Below, piece by piece: positions 1-12,057 of a DNA stretch of 64,000 nucleotides. The translations under genes were made by a program, and so were the position numbers. The stretch lies in the NCBI RefSeq assembly GCF_027595985.1, contig NC_073311.1:52491292-52555291 (forward strand), in the 5' to 3' direction. The notes under the pieces were generated by a model. It ran no database searches and was not told the DNA's origin. It saw nothing but the letters and a program-made list of their open reading frames with translations. Source of the stretch: Sorex araneus (taxonomy: Eukaryota; Chordata; Mammalia; Eulipotyphla; Soricidae). Each line of letters starts with the position of its first letter. Position 1 is the first letter of the stretch.

Positions 1-553
1 CCTCCAGACTGTCTGGCACTGTAGTGATGCCAAGTCATATGAATGCCACTTGGTGAAGATGAAAGATTTTTGATCAGCCCAGTTTCCTGGCTACCAGCCA
101 TGGGAAGGCTTCACAGACTATCAAGTATCCTTTTAGAAAAAAAGCATTATTTTATTTTGTATTCGAGTCAGGATCTTATTGTGACAATATTTTGTCTTTG
201 TAGCCTAATACAGTTATGGGAACTTTAAGTATGTCCTATTTTAAAAGTGATTCTTAAGTATAGGGAAACAGAACAAATATACACAGGCAACCTAAAATTT
301 TGTTATGCAAGCTATTGTTTACTCTTTTTCAGTCCTCACAGAGTTTTTATGAATTTAATTAGTCATTAGAATATAATTTGAACTTGTTTCTGTGGGGTGT
401 CTATGAAATTCAGGAATTCAGCAGTGAAAACACATCCATGCCTGTACATTACAGTACTGGTGTTCCACTGGGAGAGATATGAAACAGGTGATTAAAAATA
501 AAAAATAAATAAATGAAAAGCAAAAATAATTTATCTTCATGTTTAGTTATTGA
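1..553. other. Intergenic, flank of the first TAS2R duplication unit
   Basis: No gene or clear repeat is visible. Stretches around 180-260 and further on at 1250-1390 resemble 10000-10080 and 10596-10740 in the same order, so this is the distal downstream flank of a duplicated TAS2R unit. Confidence 0.5.
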
Positions 554-792
554 TCACAGTCACAGTCATCCCGTTGTTCATCGATTTGCTCAAGCGGACA
601 CAAGTAACATCTCCATTGCGAGACTTGTTACTGTTTTTGGCATATTGAATATGCTACTGGTAGTTTGCCAGGCTCTGCCATGTGGACAAGATACTCTCAG
701 TAGCTTGCCAGGTTCTCTGAGAGGGACGGAGGAATCAAACCTGTGTGGGCCGAGTGCAAGGCAAATGCCCTACCCGCTGTGTTATCGCTATA
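554..792 (-). repeat. SINE-B
   Basis: Reverse complement of the SINE-B body. The SINE-B end (CACAGTCATCCCGTTG) comes first and the tRNA-like head, with GGGCATTTGCC, lies at the right end. Moderately diverged. Confidence 0.85.
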
Positions 793-949
793 TTCAATGA
801 AGTATGTAGCATAAAACATTGAACAAGGTAATTCTCCTTTCACTAGATCTTTCTGTTCTTGTTATTAGTCATGTATTTACACAGGTATCATTTTCCGCAA
901 GATTGAAATATGACAGCAAGTAAAGGTATTTATTCTCTTTAGTTATCAT

Positions 950-1200
950 GGGGCTGGAGCGATAGCACAGCGGTTGGGCTTTCGCCTTTCACCTTTCCCG
1001 TGCGGCCAACCCGTGTTCGATTTCTCTGCCCCTCTTGGAGAGCCCAGCAAGCTACCGAGAGGATCGAGCCCGCACGGCAGAGCCTGGCAAGCTAACCGTG
1101 CGTATTGGATATGCCAAAAACAGTAACAATAAGTCTCTCAATGAGAGACATTACTGGTGCCCGCTAGAACAAATCGATGAGCAATGGGATGACAGTGGTA
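950..1200 (+). repeat. SINE-B, near full length
   Basis: Starts GGGGCTGGAGCGATAGCACAG, passes through a B-box-like GTTCGATTTC and ends in GGGATGACAGTGG. It belongs to the sub-variant reading GGTTGGGCTTTCGCC, as does the copy at 26446. Confidence 0.9.
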
Positions 1201-1400
1201 GTTATCATACAAACATAAATACAGTAGTAGCACCAAAAAAAATGATCATTACATTATGGTCAAATATTTTGAAATTTTTATGAACTTTTTGGAAGTAGGG
1301 ACAAATTGAATATTTTTATTCAATATCAAAAGGAAGATTATTTAGTCAGATGGGGGATATGACTGATAACTCAGTCATAAGGGCAATTTACAAAAAATAA

Positions 1401-1576
1401 TTCTTTTTTTTTCTTTTTGGATCACACCTGGTGATGCACAGGGGTTACTCCTGGCTCATGCACTCAGGAATTACTCCCTGGTTGTGCTCGGGGACAATAT
1501 GGGATGCTGGGAATCGAACTTGGGTCAGTCATGTACACGGCAAATGTACTACCCGCTGTGCTATTGCTCCAGCCCC
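1401..1576 (-). repeat. SINE-A
   Basis: T-rich start (the A tail reversed), then TTTTTGGATCACACC, and it ends at the reversed head CTATTGCTCCAGCCCC. Confidence 0.9.
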
Positions 1577-1629
1577 ACAAAAAAAATAATTCTTGACATC
1601 AGATATGACTTTCTTATTGGAGGGTAAGT

Positions 1630-1785
1630 TTGGGCCACACCTACTCGTGCTCAGGGCTTACTCCTGGCTCTGCTTTCAGGGATCACTCCTGGTGGACTCA
1701 GGGGATGATATAGGGTTCTGGGGAATCAAACACAGACCATTGTGTACAAAAAGCACCCTACCTGCTGTACTATCCTCTGACCCCA
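1630..1785 (-). repeat. SINE-A, old copy
   Basis: Diverged minus-strand SINE-A with recognisable GGGCCACACC and CTCCTGGCTCTG blocks. Confidence 0.75.
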
Positions 1786-2056
1786 ATAATTTTCAACAAT
1801 ACATGGACTTTGTATAAAACAAAACTGGAAAAAGTGATTTCTATTTGCTCAGAAACACACAGAGCATTGAAAACAGGTTCCAATTGCTTATTTTCTTCCT
1901 CATCCCTATTAAAGAAATTCATCCTTTTCTAATAATGCATGTACATGTACAATCTAATATTCTTCAGTAATTTGTTGTATATATAGAAAATTTCTGTATT
2001 TTCAGCACTCCTACCATTTTTTGGTGCATATCTTATACTCTCAATAATAGTTCTGG

Positions 2057-2258
2057 AGGCCAAAGGAGAGACAGTATAGTATGATGAGAAGTAGGGCACT
2101 GGTCTTGCATCAATTGACCCTAGTTCAATTCCCAGCACCACATATGGTCCCTGAGCACCACAAGGAATGATTCCTGAGCACAGAGCCAGACGAAAACCCT
2201 GAGCAGAGAACCGGGAGTAATGTCTGAGCAATACAGATGTGGCCCCAAACCTAATAGT
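2057..2258 (+). repeat. SINE-A-like, old copy
   Basis: Head-like block with a B-box-like GTTCAATTCCC, then CAGCACCACATATGGTCCC and a 3' block ending GTGGCCCCAAA. This is an older variant with ACACCACATATGG in place of GCATCCCATATGG. Confidence 0.75.
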
Positions 2259-2290
2259 AACAATAATAATAACAGTTCTTATTGTTACCT

Positions 2291-2463
2291 ATGGACTGGA
2301 GCGATAACACAGTGGGTAGGGCGTTTGCCTTGCAAGCAGCCGACCCAGGTTTAATTTCTCCATCTCTCTCGGAGAGCCTGGCAAGCTATGATAGTATCCC
2401 GCCCGCACAGCAGAGCCTGGCAAGCTACCCATGGCGTATTCAATATTGCAAAAACAGTAACAT
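2291..2463 (+). repeat. SINE-B, 3'-truncated
   Basis: Head GACTGGAGCGATAACACAG through GCAAAAACAGTAACAT. The terminal third of SINE-B is absent. Confidence 0.85.
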
Positions 2464-2610
2464 ATCCTAATTGCATGATTTTAAATTGATGTTCATTTTC
2501 TTCAAAAGACTGAGGATTCCAGTAAACATTGAGATGTGTGTAGTACAACTTACAAAAGAAAAGAGTTAAGATTTTATGAGATTGTTGTAAATTCTTAGAT
2601 ATGCATATGT

Positions 2611-2775
2611 CTCAATGCTGGGTCTCATTCCCCTGACCCTGAAAGAGCCTCCAAAGCGGCATCATTGGGAAGGATGAGTAAAGTAAGAGGCTTCTAAAAT
2701 CTCAGAACTAGAGTGAATGGAGACGTTACTGAGACAGCTGAGGAATTCGACAATCAACGGAATGATGATAATAAT
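2611..2775 (+). repeat. 3' part of composite SINE-B-tailed retroposon
   Basis: Carries the block CTCATTCCCCTGACCCTGAA found in the composite elements at 54341 and 56561, followed by GGAGACGTTACTG and an ATGATGATAAT-rich end. Confidence 0.65.
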
Positions 2776-3013
2776 ATGATGATACATATGTAAGTTAATC
2801 TTTTAGCTATAAGGTACATGATATGTATGTGAAATATATATTAATTCCTATTAGGAATTAGAAATTTTTTAAACACTAGATTGCTTACCTGAAGTAAATT
2901 ATTCAGTAGTATATTAATCTTATAATTTTTCTAACAATCAAAACCTAATATATAGCATCTGTGATAAGGTTAGGTCAAAGACTTTTATAGTTACACATCT
3001 GAAAATGACTCAG

Positions 3014-4012
3014 TTATATACACATTGAAAAAGCAGCAGGACTAGATAAAGTAGCAGATTCATCAGTTTGTTTTCTGCCTGAGGTAGACAATGTCCTTTT
3101 CCTTTCTGTCAGCCTCAGCCTCACCTGACACAAAAAGGAAAGAAAAGACTGTTGCAGCTTCTTATTTCCCCAGATTAAGATAAATGAGTGGATTGAAGGA
3201 TACAGTCCTAAAGAACTCTGGAAGACTTGGAGGACGGTTCTGTTCCGCATCCTGTTAGAACTCCAAATTGGGATGAGTAGAGACACAAAGTAACAAGCAA
3301 ACAGCAGGAGGTAGGAAGTCATCGTTTTGATGGCTCTGATGTGGACCTCGGTGCTGGGATCCTGGGATTCTTTGCCCTCTGCTTGCATGTTCCTGAGATG
3401 TTTCCACAGGGAAAAAATCAGCAACACAAATGAGGTCAGGGACATCACAAAGGCTGTGAAGATTGTCAGAGTGAAGACAGACATATTGGAAAGGCGAATA
3501 ATTTTCTCCCTCTTGTTCCTCACTGTCCTGTTCCCACGATGTTGATTCACCCACACATTCTCATCCAAGATTGCCAGGATAAGATTAAACATGAAAAAGA
3601 CCAAACTTCCCATGAGTATTATAAGAACTACTCTTTTAACTCTCCTCTTCAAGTAAAGAAATAGGAGGCTAGAAAAATTGGCGATCTTGAGCAAATAGAA
3701 TATGCTAAGGCTGGTTGCAAGCCAGATGCTAAAATGGTAGCTTACAACCCAAGCCATATTAATAATAATGAAAACTTCAAAACTATTCAAAGATGCATCA
3801 AAAATCCCTATATACCAAACTATTAGAAATACACAGAAAAAAACAATCCTGGAGATTGCCAAAGCCACGATCATTTGATCTGCTAAGGAGAACTTTCGTG
3901 TCTTGACCCAATCATTGTAGTTTACCAGCAGGATGAAGCCATTGGCAAAACTTCCTAGAACAAATTCTGCCATTACTAGGATGGTAAGAATGCTTGGTAA
4001 TAAAGAGATCAT
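3014..4012 (-). CDS. TAS2R: Bitter taste receptor, TAS2R14/46-like, with long C-tail
   Basis: Single-exon, 332-residue class T GPCR for bitter ligands, acting at the apical membrane of taste or chemosensory cells through gustducin-type G proteins. Seven hydrophobic helices are visible (about 8-30, 46-66, 84-110, 128-150, 182-205, 228-252, 262-285). Family motifs seen are LAISR (51-55) in TM2, SLSIFYLLKIANF (101-113) ending TM3, HIRAIKT (224-230) entering TM6, and HSFILIWGNKKL (275-286) ending TM7. An N-glycosylation sequon, NRT, sits at 161-163 in the second extracellular loop, where the family has it. The start MISLL matches the other copies. The C-terminus runs about 25 residues past that of the closest intact copies; the tail is Ser/Thr/Lys-rich and probably reflects loss of the usual stop. 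Its closest relative here is the broken copy at 22282-23946. The exact ortholog number is not resolved. Confidence 0.95.
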   Translation of the reverse strand: MISLLPSILTILVMAEFVLGSFANGFILLVNYNDWVKTRKFSLADQMIVALAISRIVFFCVFLIVWYIGIFDASLNSFEVFIIINMAWVVSYHFSIWLATSLSIFYLLKIANFSSLLFLYLKRRVKRVVLIILMGSLVFFMFNLILAILDENVWVNQHRGNRTVRNKREKIIRLSNMSVFTLTIFTAFVMSLTSFVLLIFSLWKHLRNMQAEGKESQDPSTEVHIRAIKTMTSYLLLFACYFVSLLIPIWSSNRMRNRTVLQVFQSSLGLYPSIHSFILIWGNKKLQQSFLSFLCQVRLRLTERKRTLSTSGRKQTDESATLSSPAAFSMCI

Positions 4013-4326
4013 GTCTAGAAAGAAAAGTCCAGGCTAGAATCACTGGATGTGATTCTTAATATTCTGACCTTAAATTCTCTGTGCAGCTCATGCCTGGATT
4101 CACACAATATTCTGGTTTCTTTCCAATTCTGTGATCATTGCCACGCAGATTAGCAATAGAATAGACCACTAGGCAGATTCAGATTCTCCTTACAGAAACA
4201 CTGATACTCATCGCTAGCTCAATGAGTAGCGATTGAAAGTCAACATCTCATCCACTTTCAATCTCAGGTAGGTTGGGTTATTTATCCAACTGCTATTTGA
4301 TGATCGCTGAGTTCTTATTTGCCAGC

Positions 4327-4334
4327 ATGCAAAC
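4327..4334 (-). promoter_or_regulatory. Octamer-like motif upstream of TAS2R at 3014
   Basis: ATGCAAAC on the plus strand, within TTTGCCAGCATGCAAAC, about 315 bp upstream of the start codon. The same block recurs upstream of the other TAS2R copies. A weaker second copy (GCGAGCATACAAAC) lies near 4483-4500. POU factor binding is inferred, not shown. Confidence 0.4.
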
Positions 4335-4499
4335 AAGAGAATCATGTTTTGCATTTTTTCCCTTATTTAATCTCTATAATTTTAAAGCATGTATATTCCC
4401 AACTAACAAATGTGAACTTCTTTTCATACTGTGTATCCCCAGATGCATGGGGATAGTTATAAGTGATTCTAGGTGAAGAGTAAATTCTTATTTGCGAGC

Positions 4500-5779
4500 A
4501 TACAAACAAAAATGTATCAGAGTGCTTTGCAATGTTTTTCTTTTTGAAGCTCTCAATAATTTACACTTACCATCTTAGTGCCTGTAAAACTAATATATAT
4601 GATATATATGCATATCTTAGATATTCATATCTGTGAATATGTAATTTATAAGATCATGTTTATTCACAGCTAGGAAAATGCATGACCTATTATTTTTACT
4701 GCAATGTCAGAATGATGAAAAAGAATCAGATTTTTCCAGTCAAAGGCAACCAAGATTTTCTTTGGAATCCCAGAAAGGCCTGGGTTCCCTAAAAGTTGGC
4801 TGTTAATAAATACTTCTCTATGACTTAATTTTTATGTTAATAAATACACCAAAATTTATAGATTCTATGAATAAAACTAGTTCTTAAATGTGAAGTCAGT
4901 CAAGAAATCCCTTTTTCTCTCTGTAGTCTATACAGTATATGGTTCATGCCTATGTAATATATCACTAACACTCAGGTCTCTAATGAAATTTTTCTTTGAT
5001 CCTATTTCATACTGTAAAATTAGATTTTCATTAGAATATTTAGGAATCTTGAAAAACATTCCTAAGGAACTTAAAAGATACCTGTGTTTTCCATTACAGG
5101 TTTTAGACTTTGTATAATGTTATTGAGATGTCTTGTGTTTTTCTAATTCATAATTTTTAAATCAGCCTAGACTGCTCTTTCAGATAAATAGATGGAATTT
5201 ATCATGTACCTTTGTATTTATATCAACTTCATCTTTTAGTAAAACTGGGGTGGGTGTGTGTGTGTCTGTGTGTCTCTGTGTGTTGCAAATCTTAGAGTTC
5301 AGGTAGGAAAATCCATATTGTCTGCTTCAAACAAACCTAGGCCTTATTTAAAGGCCTATTTAAACATTTGCTTCAGATTAGTCATGAATAAATGCAGAGA
5401 ATTGTGATATCACCTTTTGCCCACTCAGGAAACTAATTGTATAACATGCTTTCCATTTTGCCTCTGGTCCAGTGTAGGCTCAAAGGATTAGTACTTATTC
5501 TTTAATCAGATTACCTGAGACTTCAAGGTTAACCTGAGAGAACAACCATTTATAAATTTAATGTAGAAGGTTTAAGGAAGATGTCTCCCTGAAACCACAA
5601 GGATAATGGAATAAGCTGTTAAAAACTGCATTTGAATTCATCACAATGAATGGAGGGTCGTCAGGCCTAAACACGAGTGGGCATGCAGGGAGATATGATA
5701 TGCCTATTTTCTTTTTCTTAGCTGTCACAGAAATTATAAAAAAAAAAATCTGTGTTGAGTGGTGGAATCAAGATGGCAT
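4500..5779. other. Intergenic, upstream flank; TG-rich tract
   Basis: AT-rich. No coding frame looks real. A (TG)n tract lies at about 5250-5284. Parts near 4680-4830 match 24950-25110 upstream of the TAS2R pseudogene, marking the far side of the duplicated unit. Confidence 0.5.
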
Positions 5780-5960
5780 TGGGGCTGGAGTGATAGCACA
5801 GCGGGTAGGGCATTTGCCTTGCACGCAACTGACCCTGGTTCGACTCCCAGCATCCCATATGGTCCCCCAAGAACTGCCAGGAATAATTCCTGGTGCATGA
5901 GCTAGGAGTAACCCCTGTGCATCGTTGGGTATGACTCCAAATGGAAATAAAAAAAAAAGA
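5780..5960 (+). repeat. SINE-A
   Basis: Complete head and body (ATGGTCCCCCAAG, GGAGTAACCCC) ending in an A-rich tail. Confidence 0.9.
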
Positions 5961-6300
5961 AAGATGGCATGAAAGGGAATTTTGTAGATGTGTGACCAAA
6001 CAGCAGCAAAGCACAAATGGATCACAGAATCTCACACACAGAGAAAGTGCAGCCACCTTCCGCAACAAGGAACCTGGAACAGATTAGGGAGTTAAATAAA
6101 ATCAGGGTTGGGGTAGGAGTAAAGTTGATGCACAGATGCCAGTCACGGGGAAAAGTTAAAATGAAGTAGCAAGTTGGAAATTGGAAAGAGACACCGCATA
6201 AAAGGCATATCAAAGTAAAGGGGAAGGAATATTGAAAAGACAAAATAGGCAAAGAGAAACTTTACAAAATACAGAATTTCTATTAAAAAATGCAAATTGG

Positions 6301-6655
6301 GGGGGCTGGCAGAGATAGTACAGTGGGTAAGGCCTTGCACACAGGCCTTTCACACAGCTGACCTGGTTTTTATTACTGGCATCCATATGGTTTCTTGCAG
6401 ACTGGCACATGTGCATGTGGCAAAGATCCATCAAAACATATAACTCAGCCACAAACATACTCGGGAAAGGGATTGACAGCAACACAAAAGCAGAAGATAT
6501 TAAGCCATCCCTATGACTCTCTAATTTTAAAAAATTCAATAAAATACAGACTGAGTTCCCTCATATCTTTCATATAAAAAAAGAATAAGGAGTGCAGAAC
6601 CAGAAGTAACCCCTGAGCATTGCTGACCCAAAAAGCAAAAAAAAAAAAAAAAAAA
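6301..6655 (+). repeat. Old SINE-A split in two
   Basis: A head with GGCATCCATATGG occupies 6301-6395. The matching 3' end (CAGAAGTAACCCCTGAGCAT and a long A tail) is at 6592-6655. The 195 bp between is unrelated, probably an insertion. 5961-6300 holds no recognisable element. Confidence 0.5.
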
Positions 6656-6679
6656 TTTAAAAAAAACAATAAGGAAACA

Positions 6680-8290
6680 GCAAATTTTCCAAAAGCAACA
6701 AAAACTGAGAGCTGGACTTTATGCAAATAAGTTTTGGACACTAATAATCTTCTAAGTCTGAATCAAGAAGAAACAGAGCACCTAGACCAATTTCCATGAA
6801 GGAAATGGAAATGATAATCAATATAGTTACCAAAAACAAATGCTCAGGCCCACCTGGGTTTTCTAGCAAATACTTCCAAACCTCAAAGATGACCTACTTA
6901 CAATTTTCAGTATCTTCCTGAAAATTCAAGAAACAAACCCACCCAAAGAGTTTTTATGAGTCAAGCATACAAAAAACATACAGAGACACCAGTAAAAAGA
7001 AAGCTATCAGCCTTTATCCCTGAGGAATATAGATAAAAAAGCCCTCAACAAAATATTAGCAAACTGGATTAAAAATACGTTAAAAGGATCATATACCATG
7101 ACCAAGTAGTATTTTTCCCAGGGGGAGATGTTTTGATATATAGAAGTCGATCAGTGTAATATACCGTATTACAATGTAATATACCAAGGAAAAAATAAAT
7201 ACCATATGACCATATAAATAGATGCAGAAAAACATTTGACAGAGTTCAATATCCATTTATGATTAAAACTCTATCAATAAATTGAAGACAGAAAACACTT
7301 TCTTCAATATAGTTAAAGACATTTACTGTATTACCATGAACCAACACCTTACTCAACAGAGAAAAACTAAGATCCTTTTCAGATTCCCTAATATCGGGCG
7401 CAAACTATGCTTTCCACTCTCACCACTACTATTCAATAAAGTGTAAAAGTCCTTGTAGTCATAACAATTAGTGAAGAAGAATATATTAAGAGGGCTGTTA
7501 GATTAGAAAATAGGTCAAATTTTCAGTATTTGTAGGGTTTGAGAGATAGCACACAGGTAGGGCATTTGCCTTGCACTCGGCCAACCCGAGTTCAGTTCCT
7601 CCGTCCCTCTGGGAGAGCCCAGCAAGCTACCAAGAGTATCTCACCCTCAGAGCAGAGCCTGGCAAGCTACCCGTGGTGTATTTAATATGCCAAAAAAAGT
7701 AACAACAAGTCTCACAATGGAGACGTTACTGGTGCCCACTCGTGCTTGAGCAACGGGATGACAGTGATACAGTGACAGTAGATGACTTGATACTATAGTG
7801 ACCCTAGGGACTTGATCAGAAAAATCCTGGGGACGGTGAATTTCCACATCAATGTGGCAAAACCTAAAATCAGCATACAGAAGTCTGAGGTAAACCTATA
7901 TGCAAACACTAAAATAGAATATTAGTAAAAGAAATAATACTATTCACAATTCCACAATTCAAAAATTCAAGTACCTGGGAATTGACTTAACAAAAGTCTT
8001 ATATAAAGAAAACCATTTCACAGTTAAAAGAATTAAAAGAAGACATAAGAAAATGGTAACAAAACCCCTGTCGTGCATTAGAAGGACTAATACTGTCAAA
8101 GAACAATCCTACCCAAAGCAACTATAGACTCAAGGCAGTTTCTATAAAAATATCCATGACATTTTTTAAAAAACATAGACAAAACATAGCTGAAATTTAT
8201 ATGGAGGAATAAAACCCTCCAAATAGTCCAAGCACACCATAGAAATAAAAAGATGAGAGGCTTTTCTTTCCTGAATTTAAGTTATGTTAC
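6680..8290 (+). mobile_element. Old L1 ORF2 fragment
   Basis: Sequence typical of the L1 reverse transcriptase region, such as ATACCATGACCAAGTAG and CCTGGGAATTGACTTAAC. It is heavily decayed by stops and indels and interrupted by the SINE-B at 7537-7788. No usable frame remains. Confidence 0.8.
7537..7788 (+). repeat. SINE-B inside old L1
   Basis: Head through TACCCGTGGTGTATTTAATATGCC to the GGGATGACAGTGATACAGTGACAG end. Confidence 0.85.
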
Positions 8291-8737
8291 AAAGCCATAG
8301 ATTTACTAGTAAATTCTTCAAAACTTCAAAGAGGACCAAATTCATATCCTTCCCAAGGTCTTCAAGTCAAAGAAATAGGAAGACTTGTGAACAGTTTCTC
8401 TGAGGCCCATTTTACCACAATATCAAAAGCAGGTCGAGACATGAATGAAAAAAAAATTGCAGATTAAATCCCTAATGAACACAGATGGATGCAAAGATCT
8501 TCAGCAAACTCTTTGTGTACTGAGCTTAACAAGACAATAAAGAGATTATAAACCATGATCAAGTGGGATCAATCTCCAAGATGCAAGGGTGGTTATATAT
8601 ATACAAATCCATTCATGTGAAACGCCACGTTGCTAACATGAAAGTTAAGAATCATATGACCATGGCAAGAGATGAAAAGGGGAATTCAGTGAAGTTTAAT
8701 ATCTATAACAATTTAAAATGTTCCAAACCAAAATGTA

Positions 8738-8922
8738 GGTATAAAGCTCAGAGAGTGTATCCAGCAGGTAAGGCACTTGCCTTTCATGGCACAGACCCAG
8801 GTTGGACTCGCAGCTCTCCCTGTGGTCCCCAGAGCCCACCACAAGTGATCTCTGATTACAGAGCCAGGAATAAGCCCTGAGCACTCACAGTTGTGTTCCC
8901 AAAACTGAAAAAAAAAAAAAAC
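8738..8922 (+). repeat. Old SINE-A
   Basis: Diverged head, then CCTGTGGTCCCC, AGCCAGGAATAAGCCCTGAGC and an A tail. Confidence 0.75.
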
Positions 8923-9013
8923 ACCAAAACAGAGATATAAATAACAATATTATAAAACCCATATAACACAAATCTGCTATTAATACCATATTCAGCAGTA
9001 AAAAATCTTGCCT

Positions 9014-9172
9014 TGGGGCTGGAGCAATATAGCACAGTGGGAAGGGTGTTTACCTTGCACAAGGCCAACCTGGGTTTAATTCCCAGCATCCTATATGGTC
9101 CCCTGAGCACTGCCAAGAGTGATTCCTGAGTGCAGAGCCAGGAGTAACCCCTGAGCATTGCCAGGTGTGCCT
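9014..9172 (+). repeat. SINE-A
   Basis: GGGGCTGGAGCAATATAGCACAG through GGAGTAACCCCTGAGCATTGCC. Confidence 0.85.
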
Positions 9173-9640
9173 TTATAATTAGACCTAAACATTTTCCACC
9201 CTGACCACTGTCATTAAACATCTTAACATAATTTATTACCATAATCATTAAGCAATAAAGAGTAATAAAAGGGATTTAAATTGGAAAATAATTCAAGCTA
9301 TGATTATTTGCAGATGACATCATATAATAGCAGTCCTCAAAATATTCCACAAAACCATAAATCTGAAAACAATAAATATATATATTAAAGAGACAGGTAA
9401 AAATCAATATGCAGAAATTTGTTGCATTTTTATATGTAGTGAGGTAAAAAGAGAACAAAGTAAAATGCAGACAAATAATCCCGTTTACAATCATGTCCCT
9501 CCAAGTTAAGAATCTGGGAATCAATAAAGGAAATCAATGACTTATCAAAGAAAACTACAAATTACTGTTAAAAAAACTAAAAAAGACACAAACTAATTCT
9601 TCGTTTAATATTGATTTTATGGAAATAAAAATATTTAGCA

Positions 9641-10786
9641 TGAACTTGAATTTTTCAGAATCTATGAGAAAAAAAAGAAGAAATCTTTCAAGATTTCTGT
9701 AAAATTATGTATAAATTGTCCTACAAATCCGTGTTCTAAATGCCATGCTCTATTTTCTTTGGGGCAATAGGAAGACTGTATTTCCTAACCTCCTCATGGA
9801 TCATTGCACCATTGTCACTAAAATCTGAACAAAGTCAGGTGCATGAAAAATATATACCAATATGAACTCATTGCCCAGAGGTACCAGGCTCCTATACTAA
9901 AGACTGTCTGGAAGCCACTTTCTGAAAACAGCAAATCACTTCCCTGCATATCTGCTGTTTGTTACGGCAGAATTTAACTTATTCTGTAGGTGAGCCAAGA
10001 TATTGTAGTAACAATATCCTGTCTACACAATCTATTGCAGAGGTTGGAACTTAAAGTAGAAAGATACTGACCTCTGAATTTAAGGAAAGAGTGTCAAAAT
10101 ACAGAGACTGTGTGGTGTGAGTTTTCTCCGTTTTACAACCCGTATAGTTTATTAATTTATTGTTCATTTGAATGTAATTTTGAATAATTATTCCACAGGC
10201 CGATTAGGATATTGAAATAGCCAGCAGTATAGCACAAGCATAAATATACATTGTAGTGCTTATATTAAAAACAAACAGACCAAAAAATTGGATGTGGAAA
10301 GATTAACTTCACATTTAGATAATGGTAAAAATTCATCATTTTAACAGTTTATAATAAGTAAAATAAATTCTTGAACAATGTTACATATTGCTATACTATA
10401 TATCCCAATTCTTGTTATCAATGAAATAGAAACAGATTATTTTCCACAATTTCATTTGGAAAATGGTGTGCAACATTTTCTACAAAATTGTAACATCACA
10501 GATACAAAGATGTTCAATTTAGTTACTATACAAAGTTCATATGTAGCTATTATACAACCTCTATTAGCACAAGCAGACGGGTCACCCTATTGCATGTTTA
10601 AATATTTTGAATATTTCTAAGAATTTATTTATGAAAGGTAAAAATTGCATTTTTTTAAATTCAGTGTTAAAATGGAAGATTACATAGTATGGTGTGGGCC
10701 ATGACTGATAACTCAGAATTTAGGAGAAGTTTCGGAAAACACTAACATATTTTTTTCTTTGTTGTTGTTTTTGTTTTTGTTTTTTT
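9641..10786. other. Intergenic, duplicated TAS2R downstream flank
   Basis: AT-rich and without a credible gene. 10596-10740 corresponds to 1258-1395 (shared TGACTGATAACTCAG), and 11800-12050 to 1809-2050. This marks the second copy of the TAS2R downstream flank. Confidence 0.55.
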
Positions 10787-11060
10787 CAAAACACTGACAA
10801 GAAATTTTATTTATTACGGTTTAAGTAACATGGTTACAATAAGTTAAAGTTTATGTTAAGCTGTACAAAGTTCATGCATATGTACCACGGCCAATGGCCC
10901 AAAAGTCTCCACCATTGTGCCTTTGTCATCTCTAGTTTACTTGTCGCCCACTTTTCTCTATCCCTCACTGCTTAGTAACCTGAGTTTGTGATCCAAGGTT
11001 AATAGTTTGTCACTTCTCACTACAGTCTATTTCCTTGTCTAATGACAAAATGATCTTAGA
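10787..11060 (-). mobile_element. L1 3'-UTR-like fragment
   Basis: Resembles the other minus-strand L1 3' ends at 50879 and 61545 (TTATTTATTACGGTTTAAG start, then a pyrimidine-rich block). Confidence 0.5.
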
Positions 11061-11100
11061 GTAAAATCTACAAAGATTTAATTGGAATCAAAGTATTAAG

Positions 11101-11275
11101 AAACTAGAATCTACAGAGAGTAAGATATTTGCTTAAATGTAACTGACCCCAGTTTGATCCCTGGCACCACGTTTGATATCCCCTGAACATTGCCAGGAGT
11201 GACCCCTAATCGTAGAGCCAGGCGTAAACCCTGACATTGCTGCATGTAATCCCAAAACAAGAAAGAAAAAAAAAC
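11101..11275 (+). repeat. Old SINE-A-like element
   Basis: B-box-like GTTTGATCCC, then CTGGCACCACG, GCCAGGAGTGACCCC and an A-rich end. Confidence 0.7.
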
Positions 11276-11669
11276 TAGAATCTTAGTATAAAATAATTAC
11301 AAATTCTTGAACTTTTGCTATAAAACCAAAATCGCCAAGTGCTACAGGGAGGAAATAAAGGTGGCGAGGAAGAGACAGACTAGACATGACTAAGGACAGG
11401 GCTGGAAGACCTTGGGCATTTTGGTGGTGAAGAAGTTGCCACAATTTTTTCACTAAAGTTAGAAGCATTAATGTTATTATAACCATGTTTCCAAAACAAC
11501 AATTAAAAGTAAATGGTTAAAAAAAAAAGATACTGGGTGTCTTCTCAACTAACATATCTGACTCACCTCCAACTTCAGCTCTATGTCTCAACTTATTTAA
11601 AGATCAAATCGTATACAAATTACCTATAGACAGTAATTCTTATATAATAAATGCATTTTTCCCTCTCTC

Positions 11670-11745
11670 TTTTTAATTAAATTTATTTATTTTTTGATTA
11701 GTGAATCACTGTGAGGGTAGTTACAGATTTACACATTTTAGTGCT
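11670..11745 (-). mobile_element. Short L1 3' end
   Basis: AGTGAATCACTGTGAGGGTAG is the reverse of the shared L1 terminus CTCACGGTGATTCACTAAT. Confidence 0.6.
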
Positions 11746-12057
11746 TGAAACACTAACATATTTTACATCAAATATAACTTTCAAAAATATACGTTCTTCA
11801 TAAAAGGTTTGACTTTCCTAACTACATAGGAATAAATAGCAGCACTGAAAAGAGGTTATCATCATTTTTCTTTCTTCTTTAGCCCCATTAAATAACTTGA
11901 TCTTTTACTAGCTACTCAGCTACTTGTATAATCTAATATTATACAGTATTTTGTTGTCCACATAAAAAATTTTGTAGGTTTAGCATTCCCAAATTTTATT
12001 TTGTATTTATCTTAATAACAGTTATAATTTTTCACTATTAAATAATAATAATTCACG

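Larger units (their letters stand above)
8295..9640 (+). mobile_element. Second old L1 ORF2 fragment
   Basis: The L1 RT region appears again (AACCATGATCAAGTGGGATC near 8551), so this is a separate copy or an internal duplication of the preceding L1. It is broken by two SINEs and continues after them at 9180-9640 (AAATCCCGTTTACAATC, AAGAATCTGGGAATC). Confidence 0.75.
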
